NCBI GenBank assembly: GCA_017311185.1
Contig: JAESUZ010003165.1
Location: 1 to 64,000, forward strand
Length of the DNA stretch: 64,000 nt
DNA from: Proteles cristata cristata
Taxonomy: Eukaryota > Chordata > Mammalia > Carnivora > Hyaenidae
Reading direction: 5' to 3'
The notes under the pieces are model-generated. The model was not told where the DNA came from. It did no database searches and saw nothing but the letters and a program-made list of their open reading frames with translations. The stretch's first letter is position 1, and each line of letters begins with the position of its first letter. Of this stretch, positions 43,428-55,424 are shown in pieces. The position numbers and the translations under genes were made by a program.

Positions 43428-45357
43428 ATTACGTCTTGCATCACAAGTGTACCTCCCCACGCAGTAGAACACAATGCATAAATTTTCTATGTTTGTTACC
43501 ACCAAAAAATATTACTATAACTCAGCTTAAAGGAAAACATGTCTAGAGGCTGGGAAGGACCCTAAGTGTTGCTACCAGCTCATAATACCCTGCTGCAAAT
43601 TAAATATGTCTCTATTTCTCAATTTCTGCTCCTAAGAAACATGAAGACGTATGCATTCGCTTTAAAGAAAGAAACTTTGTCGGCCTCAGGATTTTATAAG
43701 CAAGAAAAGTATTATCCTGAATCTTTTCCCAAATAACTCCACTGACTTCCTGTGTGAAGGCAGTCAAATCACCCTTACTGGTAAATACTGTTTCCCTAAC
43801 AGACTTCAATTCAAGTTTCCCTTTTGTGCTTAAAGCCTGTTTCTTCTCATTTGCCACATTAGGCAATTAATTGGGTATTTATAGGCAGCTATCGTATACC
43901 CACTGTCATCGCTACTCAGTCGTACATCTTAAATTCTCCACATCTTGCTACTTAAATTCTACCCCTTAATCACCTCATCATCTTTGTCACATTTAAGAAT
44001 TTTCCTTTCACTTAATCAACTCCATTTTCTAAGCCAGCGTACGAACAATTGTGCAGAATCCTCCTAACTCAGCTTTACTGCGGAGCGATGGAGAGAAAGT
44101 GTCTCTCCTTAAGTGATTTCTTTAGATCCCAGGATAGGTTTTGCTCCTAGAGCAAGAGCATCACCGTGTGAGCTATTCCTGATCTGCACTTGAGTGTTGC
44201 CCTCAATCCGTGCCCAGTGCCTTTCAGCTGCTGAATGTGGCTCTCGCTGGCAAGGACTGAGCCAGCGTGGAGGGAAGGCGCCCCACCTCCACACTCCCCA
44301 CCCCGAAGCCCCCATGGCTGTGCTCCTGGCTGACCCTTTCCTGCCCAGGGTTTCTGGGTGTTCGACCCTCACAAAAGAAAAAAAAAAAATCTAATATTCC
44401 TCAGGACCCCTGGGTCCCTTGAGCTAAGAAACGAGAGAAAATTCTACCCTTCAGAGAATGGCCACTTTTCTTAGCTGGTTTTCCCTTCCCTTTCTAACTG
44501 CAAACCAGCCAATTTACCCAGTCAATGACCATTACAACTTGTCCCACGTGGCTCCAAGGGACGCATGTTTCCTGTGGGGTAACCCACAAAATGCTTCTCT
44601 GTGAGCTTTGGGGGAAAAGGAGTCCGCTGTCAAATAACGTAAGGAAACAGGGCATGCGGTATCTCCTTCTCAGTGACCAAAAACGTATCTTAGAATGTTC
44701 ATGGTTCTGAGAAAAGTCGGCGTAAAGAACATTCACTGACCTTTGTTTAACGTAGGTTTCTCGAAGCTGCTGACGAGAGTCATGACTCGCTGGGACAATT
44801 ATTAGCACCTCAAGAAACCATGGGGTCTGCAGAGTATACGTTGGAAATGTCGCATGGCGTCACAGCCCTTCTCTTGTTTCCCCTAAGCACACTGTTACGT
44901 CGTCAGCTGCGATCCCTGAATTATTATTTCCACTTGCATGTTCTGTTGGAGAACAATGGTGTTTGGGGAGGGTGCTTTCACACTGCACGGTCTCCACGGA
45001 CTCCACACATGACATATTTACCCGAGCACTCCTATCTGGAAGATGAATAAAGAAGCTGGTTTTGGCCTAACGCACACATCTGGCTGTGACTTTGCCACAG
45101 TTTCCCTGTCCCCACGGCACTTCATTGGATGGGTCCCTGTCAAATGCCACCATGAGACTGAATTCCTTGTCTGCCTGCACTTGACACAGGGTAGATCCCA
45201 GATAAAAGTTTGTGAAACAAACAAAGAATGATTTGTATCACTGTATGTCCTAGAGAAAATGTCCAAGATTATTTCCATTTTTAAAATCTGACAAATAACT
45301 AATAATGTGACTAGTTTTATTTCCCCTCCAAGAGTCTGTGCTACTGCAGGTACTGTT
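43428..45357. other. Unique noncoding sequence
   Basis: Nearly 2 kb without a recognised repeat. Frames of up to 104 codons (44494-44808 minus) overlap frames on the other strand and carry no domain. No gene is called. Confidence 0.45.
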
Positions 45358-45375
45358 AAGAGTTTATTAACTACG

Positions 45376-45578
45376 AGGGTGCCTGGGTGGCTCAGTCATT
45401 TAAGCGTCCGACTCTTGATCTCGGCTGAGGTCATGATCTCAGGGTTTTTGTGAGTTTGAGCCCCACATTGGGTTCTGTGCTAACAGCCTGAAGCCTGGTT
45501 GGGATTCTCTCTCTCTCCTCCTCTCTCTGTCCATCCTCCACTCTCTCTGTCTCCTAAAATAAATTAAAAACTTTAAAA
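45376..45578 (+). repeat. CAN-SINE
   Basis: 'GGGTGCCTGGGTGGCTCAGT', 'TCTTGATCTCGGCTGAGGTC', 'GAGTTTGAGCCCC', a CT run and a 'CCTAAAATAAATTAAAAAC' tail. The 17-bp flanks 'AAGAGTTTATTAACTAC' (45358-45374) and 'AAGAGTTTGTTAATTAT' (45579-45595) differ at three positions. Confidence 0.95.
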
Positions 45579-45595
45579 AAGAGTTTGTTAATTAT

Positions 45596-45880
45596 CTACA
45601 GTGTGCCTGAACTTACTCCTTCTATGTGCTAAACTTTGGCACATATTATTTAGTGATTTTAAGTCACAGTGTTTAATTTTATATTACAGATAAGACCAGT
45701 CACTGAGTCAGATGAGGAAGGCTATCTATTATCTCCAATTATAATCTGCAGAGCCAGGTTTTGCACTCAGGTCTTGCTGGCTAAGTCTGTATGCATTCTA
45801 CTCTCCACACCCTGTCTACACACCACACAGAGAGACCACATGTACACAGGAAAACAACTTAGAAGTTAGCTACATTTTTT
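45596..45880. other. Unique noncoding sequence
   Basis: Nothing recognised. Confidence 0.45.
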
Positions 45881-46195
45881 TAGCAGCCATACTTTTATTG
45901 GGACAAAATATCAATAATATAAAATTTACCAAAGTGTCCAGTTCTGTGGCATTAAGGACATTCACACTGTTGTCCAACCATTAGCTCTACTCATTTCCAG
46001 AACTTTTTTATCTTCCCCAACTGAGACTTTATACCAATTAACCACTAACCCCCCATTCACCCCTCCCCCAGCACCTGGCAACCAATCTTCCACTTCCTGT
46101 CTCTATGAACTTAACTATGCTAGGTATTTCATGTAAGTGGAATCTTACAGAATTTGTCACTAATTACTTTTTAAATTCTTGCTCTAGATATAGTA
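45881..46195 (-). repeat. Old L1 (L1M-type) 3' region, antisense
   Basis: 'TAAAATTTACCAAAGTGTCC', 'GTTCTGTGGCATTAAGGACA', 'TTCACACTGTTGTCCAACCA', 'CCATTCACCCCTCCCCCAGC', 'ACCTGGCAACCAATCTTCC' and 'TAAGTGGAATCTTACAG' match, in order, a common old mammalian L1 3' region read antisense. It has no coding content. Confidence 0.82.
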
Positions 46196-46271
46196 CCAAT
46201 TATTCACTTGAAAAAAAAATCATCCTAACTTTCTTATACCAACGTCACATTATTTGCAGTTTAAATTTGTT

Positions 46272-46464
46272 TTTAACTCTTTTTTTATATTTATTTTTGA
46301 GAGACAGAGAGAGACAGAGCATGAATAGGAGAGGAGCAGAGAGAGGGAGACACAGAATCCGAAGCAGGCTCAGAGCCTGACGTGGGGCTCAAACCCACGG
46401 ACCATGAGATCATGACCTGAGCCGAAGTTGGACACTTAACCAACTGAGCTACCCAGGTGCCCCT
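46272..46464 (-). repeat. CAN-SINE with internal deletion, antisense
   Basis: The minus-strand head is 'GGGGCACCTGGGTAGCTCAG', with 'CAGGTCATGATCTCATGG'. 'GAGCCCCACGTCAGGCTC' joins directly to 'TGAGCCTGCTTCGG', missing ~20 bp of the usual middle. The 12-bp duplication 'TTTGCAGTTTAA' is at 46253-46264 and 46466-46477. Confidence 0.95.
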
Positions 46465-46477
46465 GTTTGCAGTTTAA

Positions 46478-47170
46478 TTAGTGTCACTCAAAGGAAACCA
46501 GGCTCTCACTTTAAAACCAAATCAGTCCCCTGTAAGCTAGAGGAAATTTGCCCACACAGCACCAGGGCCTTGGTCAGATCATGGGAAAGAGGAGAAATCT
46601 GGGTAAGTCGGGCTGACAGCTTAACATCTTCAGTCTTTTTGATGATTGAAATCTGCATATATATCCCAAACATTTCTCTTTTTTTCCCTTTCAAACTGCT
46701 TTTCTGTTAATGTGTGAAAACAGCACAACTTGAGGGAAATGTAACCCACATGTTTTGGTGCATTTACACTTCCATGCTCTTGAGAATATCAAAATGGCCT
46801 AACATTATATTTTTCCAAAGGCTTTTTCGTCTTTCATAAAAACATAATTATAGACTTGGTTAAAAAAATAAAAAATAAAAACAAACTTCATCCCCAAAGG
46901 AAATAGGCTCACTCTAAGTTCAAATTTTTGAAATTTAAGCATTCTTTAAATAAATTGCCACGCTGATCTTTTTCAAATGAAACATTTAAGATACATTCAG
47001 CGGCCTTCCGGTGAGAGCCTAAAGTTGTAAGGTAAAAACTCAATGGTTGGCTCAACTTCAGGAGATGTCAGTAATCAGGAAAAGGAGGACAGAGCTCAGG
47101 GGTGCCCCGATGTGGGTTCCCAGCGATCCTGCAACACTTAGCGGGTGTCAGTTTTCCCATCTGTAAAAAT
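46478..47170. other. Unique noncoding sequence
   Basis: Nothing recognised; AT-rich with a TAAAAAATAAAAA patch at 46860-46885. Confidence 0.45.
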
Positions 47171-47182
47171 GGACATAATAAT

Positions 47183-47381
47183 AAGGGATGCTTGGGTGGC
47201 TCAGTCAGTCAAGCGTTCAGCTTCTTGATTTCAGCTCAAGTCGTGATCTCAGGATTGGTGACATTGAGCCCTGCGTCGGGCTCCACCCTGACAGCACAGA
47301 GCCTGCTTCGGATTCTCTTCCTCCCTCTCTCTCTGCACCCCCCCTTTCTCTCTCAAAATAAATAAATAAACTGAAAAAAAT
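47183..47381 (+). repeat. CAN-SINE
   Basis: 'GGGATGCTTGGGTGGCTCAG', 'TCTTGATTTCAGCTCAAGTC', 'CTGACAGCACAGAGCCTGC', a CT-rich run and 'CTCAAAATAAATAAATAAAC'. The flanks 'AATAATAAGG' and 'AATAATGAATGG' fit a short duplication. Confidence 0.94.
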
Positions 47382-47389
47382 AATGAATG

Positions 47390-50300
47390 GTTTAGTGAGT
47401 TGTCCTGGAGATTAACCACACTGGGTCTATCAAGGGCTCGTGTATGCACCATATATACAGAAAGATTCAGCAGATGTTCCCTTTGTTTACTCCTTTGTTT
47501 CCAGTTTGAATGTTCCCCAGCAATGAGGCCATTCGAATCCATTCACAAAATACATCTGCATGCAGTACGGCGAATTGCATCTTCCCTTTAAATTCAAAGG
47601 CTGAAAAGATCAATCCCCATTAGAACATGGAGACCAGGCACTAAAAGGCGAAGTGAGTTACTTAAGGTCACACACAAACTTGAAGGCCCAGCAACAAAGA
47701 GAAAACAGGTTAGGTCTTTGAGGAGTTAATGGGGGGTGAACTGTGCTGAGGACACTCTCTAGCACTAAGTGGGGTAGTGCTTCTCTCGTTTGTCAGTACT
47801 TGGCCATACACTCTCCTCAAATCCCTAAAGTATCTTGGGTTAACTTTGCCTTTCCTTTTCAACTTAATTAAAATTAGTTCTTTGCTTAATTGTTTGAAAA
47901 GCACGTGGCTTCTTGCAATAAACAGGAGAATAGGGTTCCTAGGGACATTTTCAATAGACACAGGGTTCTGAGTGGGTAAGACTAACGGATGGGCCACTCC
48001 AGGAGCCCACTGTACCTTATGTGATGTCCTGATGAAGGACAAGGTGGGGAAGCATTTCAAAGTCCAAATCTTACTGAAAGGATGAGTTCAGAGACACACT
48101 GACTGGTAATGCCATAGCAGATAAAGACACGACAGCCCGGAAATATGGTTCCGCAGAAGATGATACATGACTCACATACAGAAGACAGCATTCACTCTTG
48201 CTGAGAGGGATATAAGCAATGAAACCCAAGGACCCAGGTTAAAGCCAAGTAAATCCTTGTGGTTTGGAGGTGACCTGATAAATGGAGCATTGCCCATGAC
48301 CTCCTGTTAAGATGGCTGGAGGTTCTTATATGACCCTTGACTACCATTTCTTCACCTCCACCAACACTTCGCATTAATATTAACATAACAGTGTGTTCCT
48401 AGTCCAAATTAAACTATCATCCTTTGAAACAAAAAGATGGCTTATTCCACTGATATTTTCTCTGGCTGAGTCTTAACAGGAATGGATCTTGACGTCTTAA
48501 GGAAGTGTATTTACAGAAAACAATTTTCTTGTGGGATTCAGCCCAGCTGTCGTCTCTTCGTGAATCAAAGACTTCCTACCTGGTAATGCTAGGGGAGAGC
48601 AAAGCCATTCCTCTGTCAGAGGGGACTAGTTCTCCAGTCGTGAATAAACCTGGCAATAAAGGCAAGCAACTCATTCTAGGCTGAAGCCCACTTGGAGGCC
48701 AAATTAATTTTCCTTCTTGACTATCCAAGGAAACTCTAGAACATGGAAGTCTAAACTGAAAGATTATTTTAACTTTTTTGTACCTAGCTATGAGATGCAT
48801 CTGATTTTACTTCTCCAGCCAGTTTACATGCCTAATTATATTTAATTAATTTATTCTCTAAAGACTCATCATAAAGCCTGAACTTAAGTTCAATCTAGAA
48901 AAAGACTTCTCTGGGTACCCAATGTAAGTTGGCTTCATCTAGCACAGCAGGACTCAAGCACTGGTCCCAGAAAATGCTTTATCTACCCACCTTTTAGGAC
49001 AAAATAACCAAAAACTGCTTTACCATTACTGAGACTTCCACACTTCCTATAGCTTTTTGTTTTGATTTTGTTTGGTTTTGATTTCTAGATTTCGTTCAAC
49101 ATACAGTGGTCTTCTCAGATGACTTCAAACACCCCTAATCTCAAGGATCATTCTGCAGACTTGGAGAAAACACCTCAAACAATGTATAAATCTAATTAAA
49201 CATTCACCCAGGAAAAGCCTTCATATCACTTTCTAATAGTGAGAACAACTCTGCGTCCCCGAACTTTATTGATAACTTAGGACTGACTTGCAACAAGAGT
49301 TTATTGTCTAGTAGACAGATTCACTTATCTCAGTGTTGAGATTGATGAGGACAGGTTGAAGAGGAACAACGGACATCTTGGCCATTTTCCCAGTCCCTCC
49401 TAACAGGAACATGAATTCCCTGAGCATGAAAGCCAGCTCTCACAAAATATTTCTTCCTCATGGCACAGATAAGCGTAGTTGATGGAGATCCCTAAGTCGT
49501 ATCAGCGACAGTAACTTGGCTCTTAGGGCTTCTCCAGTTCCTGATGGAAAGACATTCCTGGAGATGTGATTCACTCCTCCTCTGCTTCCTCCCTGCTCTC
49601 CTAGGAAGGGAAGTCACTGTGCTATTCATTTCTCACTAAAGGATAACAATGTCTACGGCCCTGCCTCGCTGTAACAGGACTGCCAGAGAAGGCTGCAGGC
49701 ACTCCATGTCTAATCACCTGGGAATATACTGATTTATTTAACTCTCAGTACATTGCCATGGGTTAAGGGTTTAATAAAGTTAAAAATAATTGAGGACTTT
49801 GGGAAGTACCATGGCTAGTCTATTTGAAAATTCATTTCCCTGCCAGCTTTCTCTCATTCTGTTGACAGACTGTGGAACCTTGCTTTCATCTCTTTCCTCT
49901 CTTTACAGCTTAACCTGGTCCCCGAAGGAGTATGCTCTTTCTAGAAGATAGATTGAGTACTACACACAACATGAAAACTTTACACTCTCTTCCTGTTGTC
50001 ATCCAAAAGATTTTTCTCCCTGGAAGAAATAACTTATCTCACCTTTCACTCTCAGATTGGCTTTTACATAGGATTCCTTACGAGGACCAACATTTTTAAA
50101 CTTTATGGAGGGACACAAGCTGAAAGTTGGGTTCCTCTTAATTTTTCCTTCTCCCAGGTGAGATCTGTGACAGCTTTGTCCGTTGCTGTTAAACACTATA
50201 GAAATTTAATTGCACTTGGAGTGTATGAGATTTCAGAGACACTATCTAAGGTTCTATCTAAAGGGAATAAAACAGCTAAAAGCATGAGGGCAATATGAAG

Positions 50301-50474
50301 GCTTAGCAGAGGAAGACTGGCCATGATACAAGAGACTTAGGTGGTCACTCCATGTAATGTGCATACTTCAAACTGGAAATACACTAAAAACGTAAAATAA
50401 ATCTCTTTCAGATAACTTCCACGTTATTCCATTCATAAATAGCCCATCTGCTCATAAAAAATGCATACTGCTTA
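47390..50474. other. Unique noncoding sequence
   Basis: Three kilobases with one probable MIR scrap (47600-47700). Frames up to 116 codons (47710-48060 minus) have no domain. 49000-49900 is repeat-free by eye. Confidence 0.45.
47600..47702 (-). repeat. Probable MIR core fragment, antisense
   Basis: 'TAGAACATGGAGACCAGGCA', 'GCGAAGTGAGTTACTTAAGG' and 'TCACACACAAACTTGAAGGC' resemble reversed MIR core (gaggctcagagaggtaagtgacttgcccaaggtcacac). It is short and diverged. Confidence 0.55.
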
Positions 50475-50489
50475 AAATTGTCACAAATC

Positions 50490-50706
50490 GGGGCGCCTGG
50501 ATGGCTCAGTTGGTTAAACGTCCGACTTCAGCTCAGGTCATGATCTCACGGTTCATGGGTTCGAGCCCTGCGTCAGGCTCTGTGCTGACTGCCAGCTCAG
50601 AGCCTGGAGTCTGTTTCAGATTCTGTGTCCCCCTCTCTCTCTGACCCTCCCCTGCTCACGCTGTCTCTCTCTGTCTCTCAGAAATAAAACAATAAAAAAA
50701 ATTTTT
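50490..50706 (+). repeat. CAN-SINE, young felid-type copy
   Basis: 'GGGGCGCCTGGATGGCTCAG', 'GGTTCGAGCCCTGCGTCAGG', 'GACTGCCAGCTCAGAGCC' and 'TCTCAGAAATAAAACAATAA'. A perfect 14-bp target-site duplication 'AATTGTCACAAATC' lies at 50476-50489 and 50708-50721. Confidence 0.97.
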
Positions 50707-50721
50707 TAATTGTCACAAATC

Positions 50722-50912
50722 ATGTTTTTAGTTATTTTTCATCTAATAGTTTTTATTCTAACCATCACCCAGAAAATGTCTATTAATTACTTAGTTGGTA
50801 TAGAGGGTGCTGGTTTGAATGAAAATGATAATATTTTTGTCCTCCCGAAGCTTATAAAAGAAAGATGTTCATCATTTATAAAAAGTCTTGCAAAACATTC
50901 ATAAATAAAAAA
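50722..50912. other. Short unique spacer
   Basis: Unique AT-rich sequence; the 64-codon frame at 50710-50904 has no domain. Confidence 0.45.
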
Positions 50913-51130
50913 TAGGGGCACCTTAGCTCAGTCAGTTGAGTGTCTGACTTCAGTTCAGGGCATGATCTCATGGTTCGTGGGTTCGAGCCCTGTGGGTGCG
51001 ATGTGCTGACAGCACAGTGCCTGGATCCTGCCTTTGATTCTGTATCTCTCTCTCTCTGTCTCTGCTTCCGCCCTGCTTGTAATCTGTCTCTCTCTGTCTC
51101 TCAAAAATAAATAAACATTAAAAAATTTTA
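50913..51130 (+). repeat. CAN-SINE with shortened head
   Basis: The head reads 'GGGGCACCTTAGCTCAGTCA', having lost GGGTGG. The rest is typical: 'GGTTCGAGCCCTGTGGGTGC', 'GCTGACAGCACAGTGCC', CT run and 'CTCAAAAATAAATAAACATT'. Confidence 0.94.
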
Positions 51131-51376
51131 AAAAAGAAATTAAAAAATGCCAGGTAATCAAAAAAGTACATTCAAATTTCACTATAAAATCCAGATGTCA
51201 ATAGTCCAATAAGTTGGTTTGAGCTCCATTAACTCATAGTGGTGATTGTTCTTTCTGCACCCAACACCTACCAGTTAAAAAAACAAAACAAAACAACAAC
51301 TGCAGTGTCCAAATATGAATGTTAAAATATTATGGGGGAAAGACTTAACAAAAGTTTTATTTAAAAGAACTTAGAG

Positions 51377-51611
51377 AGGTGCCTGAGTGGCTCAATCGGT
51401 TAAGCATCTGACTCTTGATTTCAGCTCAGGTCACGACCTCATGGTTCATAAGTTCGAGCCCCACCTCGGGCTCTGTGTTGACAGTGTGGAACCTGCTTGG
51501 GATTCTCTCTCTCTCTCTCTCTCTCTCTCCCTCCCTGCTCAAGCTCATACACTCTCTCCCTCTCTCTCTCTCTCTCTCAAAATAAATAAATAAACTTAAA
51601 AATAAATAAAA
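51377..51611 (+). repeat. CAN-SINE with long CT tract
   Basis: 'AGGTGCCTGAGTGGCTCAAT', 'TTTCAGCTCAGGTCACGACC', 'AGTTCGAGCCCC', then two CT runs and an AATAAA-rich tail. A perfect 15-bp target-site duplication 'TAAAAGAACTTAGAG' is at 51362-51376 and 51612-51626. Confidence 0.96.
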
Positions 51612-51626
51612 TAAAAGAACTTAGAG

Positions 51627-52399
51627 CTGCTTGCTGAAAAACACAGATCAGCAAGCAAGGGTAACTCAATTTAAAATCATTTCACAGGCCCAGAAGACTA
51701 CTTCCCTTTCACAGCACTGACACACTCCCTATTAAAATACTTCCCAGACATGCTGCCGGAATCGGACAATTGCAGTGCACATTCACAGGGAAGTATCTGA
51801 AAAAGGTTATGGTGAGAAACTTCAGAGTTACGCATCAAACTCTATTTCAGTGAGAGCCTTTGAAGTCTGGAACTCCAAACCAAGGTGGTTTGGCACCGAC
51901 ACAGTCCCCCGGAGGACAGTGTGTTCCACTCTGGCTAAAGGGGCCAATGGGCCGCAGAATTACAAGACGCAAATGGCAAATGGCTCAGCGGAAATTCGCA
52001 GTCCGTTGGAATGTGATAACCAATGGAAGATCTTTCCACTACAGTCCCAAATAAGATGATGTTTATACAATGGCCAATCCCTTGGTGACAAAATGTTGTG
52101 GTGTGAACGTTAACGTACCTTTTAATTACACACAAATTGCTACCAGTTTCACAGTTTAAACTTCAGGACATTATGAGTTTTACAAGAATCTTCAATGGAG
52201 TTAGAAGGTTTTCAGAAGTTATACCTAAAAGTAGTCAATGAGAACACCTGCCAAACTAGGTTAAGGCTCCAACCCAAGCTCCTCTTCCAGATCTCTTCTC
52301 CTCCAGATAGTAGGGACCTCAGAGACCTCGGCATAGATATCCTTTACACTTTGATTTGTTTTTAGTTGGTCATTAGCTCTGTTAGGTCTTATTCTCCCT
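51627..52399. other. Unique noncoding sequence
   Basis: No repeat recognised. Frames at 51775-52059 and 51860-52054 are two readings of the same DNA without domains. Confidence 0.45.
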
Positions 52400-52805
52400 G
52401 CCTCCACCAACCTCTCCAGGGTGACTGTGAACCTGCCCCTCTTACTTTCTCCCTTTGAGCCCTTTGTCAGCTCCTCCTGTGCACCAGCACGGCCTCCTCA
52501 AGGCCCCCACAGCCCACACCAGATTGGCCAACTGACAGCTGGCCACTGTTTGTGTGTCTGTATATTTCACTTCTCAGGGAAGCCTCCCTTGATGGCCACA
52601 CCTGATGAGGTTTCCCTGGTCTGTGCTCTCCCAGCACCCTGCTATAGCCTCTGGGTCTCCATGGAAACACTGATCCCCCTTTTCCATCTAGTTCAGTAAG
52701 CCCTCCCTGGTGAAGTGTAAGCCTTCTGAGCGACTGAGTCTGACCTGGGCACAGAACTATTACCAGAGCTTCATCTAGGAAATGGAGAACCATAGATTGA
52801 GGTTG
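52400..52805 (+). repeat. Probable L2 3'-end fragment
   Basis: 'TTCTCAGGGAAGCCTCCCTT', 'GATGGCCACACC', 'CTCTCCCAGCACCCTGCTAT', 'GTGTAAGCCTTCTGAGCG' and 'GGGCACAGAACTATTACCAG' follow the plus-strand order of the L2 3' region. The copy is diverged. Confidence 0.6.
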
Positions 52806-53574
52806 TGTGTTTGAGGTTTTACTATTCAACTCAGTTCTCAGGTTACATTAGTTAATTATGAGCATATACATACACTGTATTCATTGTGCTGATATTTCCA
52901 TCATTAAACTAATGGTGACCTCCAACTAATGAACGCCACCCTCCTGGGGACCCTTGGATTACCAGAATATCTAAGCCTGGCAAGGGGAGATAAGATGCAT
53001 TTTCTCATTTATATCTCCACTAAGAATTAGTTTTTCTTCATCTCTTTCCACTGCTAAAACTGTCAAATAGGCTTTAAAGCTCAAATGAGAGAGTAGTTTA
53101 ATGAACAATATATGAAATAAAGAACAATGGTATTAGCCTAACTACAACTCATACTTTGAGGTAATTCATGAACATCAACTAGTTCATATGTTTTATCAAA
53201 GACGTATATCCACACAGATGATATTTCTTTCCTAATTATTTACTATAGATTGGATGTAGTGGGAAATGATATGGAAAGAGAGTATATTGCAATAGATATA
53301 AACTAATAAAGGAAATAGTTTAGATCATACTACTCACTATACATTAGTATTGGTAATGATTACAAATATTGGAAGATGTATCAAGTACTTACAATAATTA
53401 TTTAAGTAGCCAAAAGGAATTTGGCTCATCCTGTTAAAAGTATATTAAAATTGATTGACCAAGACCTTTAAAGTATTAATCAATTAGCAGTATCCTATAT
53501 GTGAACTCTAAACAGAGCACACTGAATGGTATGGATTTATACATCTCTAAAAATGGTGCAATAAATATTGTATA
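52806..53574. other. Unique, AT-rich noncoding sequence
   Basis: No repeat or gene recognised. Confidence 0.45.
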
Positions 53575-54273
53575 AGAATTGTTGGTGACATCTTTGACCT
53601 CGGCCATAGCAACTTCCTACTCGACATGTCTATGTAGGCCAGGGAAACAAAAGCAAAGATGAACTATTAGGACATCATCAAGATAAAATCTTCTGCACAG
53701 AAAATAAAAACCAGCAAATCTAAATTTCAATAGATTGAATGGGACAAGATATTTGGAAATGACATACTGGATAAAGGGTTAGTATCCAAAATCTATAAAG
53801 AGCTTATCAAACTCAACACCCCAAAAACCAAATAGTCCAGTGAAGAAATGGGCAAAAGACATGAACAGACACTTTTCCAAAGAAGATATCCAGATAGCTA
53901 ACAGACATATGAAAAGATGATCATCATCAGGGAAACATAAATCAAAAACAACCTCACACCTGTCAGTAGCTAAAATTAACAACTCAGGAAACAACAGACA
54001 TTGGCAAGGATACAGAGAAAAGGGAATACTTTTGCACTGCCAGTGGGAATGAAAACTGGTGCAGCCACTCTGGAAAACAGTATGAAGTTTCCTCAAAAAA
54101 TTAAAAACAGAACTACCATACAGCCCAGCAATTGCACTACTAGGTGTTTATACAAAGGATACAAAAATTTGAAGGGACACATGCACCCCAATGTTTATAG
54201 CAGTGCTATTGACAATAGCCAAATTGTGGAATGAGCACAAATGCCCATCGAGTGACTAATGGATAAAGAAGAT

Positions 54274-54312
<39 letters not shown>

Positions 54313-54555
54313 TATACAAATATACAGTGTGTATGTGTATATATATACATATGTGTGTGTGTGTGTGCACTACACACAATGGAACATTATTTGGGAATCA
54401 AAAAGAATGAAATCTTGTTATTTGCAACAATGTGGATGGAACTTGAATGTATTACACTAAGTGAAATTAAGTGATGAATCACTAAATTCTACTCCTAAAA
54501 CCATTGTTACACTATATGTTAACTAACTTGGATTTAAATAAAATTTGAAACAATT
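53575..54555 (+). mobile_element. L1 3' portion with mutated ORF2 and deleted 3' UTR segment
   Basis: 53600-54475 aligns by eye with the C-terminal part of L1 ORF2, with blocks such as 'TTAGTATCCAAAATCTATAA', 'GAAATGGGCAAAAGACATGA', 'TTTTGCACTGCCAGTGGGAA' and 'TGGTGCAGCCACTCTGG'. The reading frame is broken by many stops and an inserted CA/GT hairpin (54274-54370). 'GTGAAATTAAGTGATGAATC' joins the end of ORF2 straight to the distal 3' UTR, then 'GGATTTAAATAAAATTTG' ends the element. It cannot be autonomous. Confidence 0.92.
54274..54370. repeat. (CA)n...(GT)n compound microsatellite, self-complementary
   Basis: A CA run (54276-54304) and a GT run (54350-54368) flank AT-rich TATACA/TGTATA sequence, so the 97-bp unit can fold into one long hairpin. 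It lies inside L1 ORF2 at the position of 'gatgtg[g/t]tata...acacaatgg'. Confidence 0.9.
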
Positions 54556-55424
54556 TTTTAGAAAATAATTATTGCTGTTCTTCAACAGACATATTTCTAG
54601 AAAGGACTAAGAGAAAACTTTTCAGGCAAACTAGTGCATTGTATAGAAAATTCAGTAAGGGTCACAAGAAGTTCATTAATCATAAAGGAGATTTTAAAAA
54701 GTAGTTTTAGATAATATTAATAAGGATTTTCACGGTAAATGTAAAGATGCATATATAAATATATATAAACTGCCTTTAATGAATTTAAAAATATGACTCC
54801 ACTAGCCAACTAGAACACAATGTAGCATAATACCACTTTTAACTCCACTCTGGGTTTCCTGTTTTGGCAGATTCACCTCACTGGGGCATTGTGGGAGAAT
54901 CAGAGTTGTTTCTACAGCATTTAAAATGCAGCCTAAAACTTGTCCAATGGGGACATCCCTTACAAAGAAAGGCAGAACTATCATCGGTAAATACCGATGA
55001 AATCCACAGGGAAAAAAAATTAATTATTTAGTGATAAATTCCGTTTGCATTTAATACCTCTTACCCTTCTGAGCAGCCTTGTGGTAGGATACAGTGGATT
55101 ATGGAATACAAAAGAAGCTTCTTATTTGATGTCCATAAGCAGAATTGTCTCTCCCCTTTCATGGGAAGTCCAAATGTGCTGCTCTCAAAAGATGCTCCGA
55201 TGCTAAGTCCAAAAATAACCTAAACATATCCATTTTACCAGAAATCTGAGATTTCCTATATTGATAATTCTATAGAAGGGATATAAGGTAAGTCAATAAA
55301 GTAGATCTACCAAAAATAGGCCTAAGCTCAATGGAAATTAAAGAAGCAAAAATAGAGTTTTCCAAAGGGAAATAAAGATGAAAATAACAGATAAAAAAGA
55401 GAGAGCTGAAGATCTGAGAATTTT
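54556..55424. other. Unique, AT-rich noncoding sequence
   Basis: No repeat or gene recognised. Confidence 0.45.
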
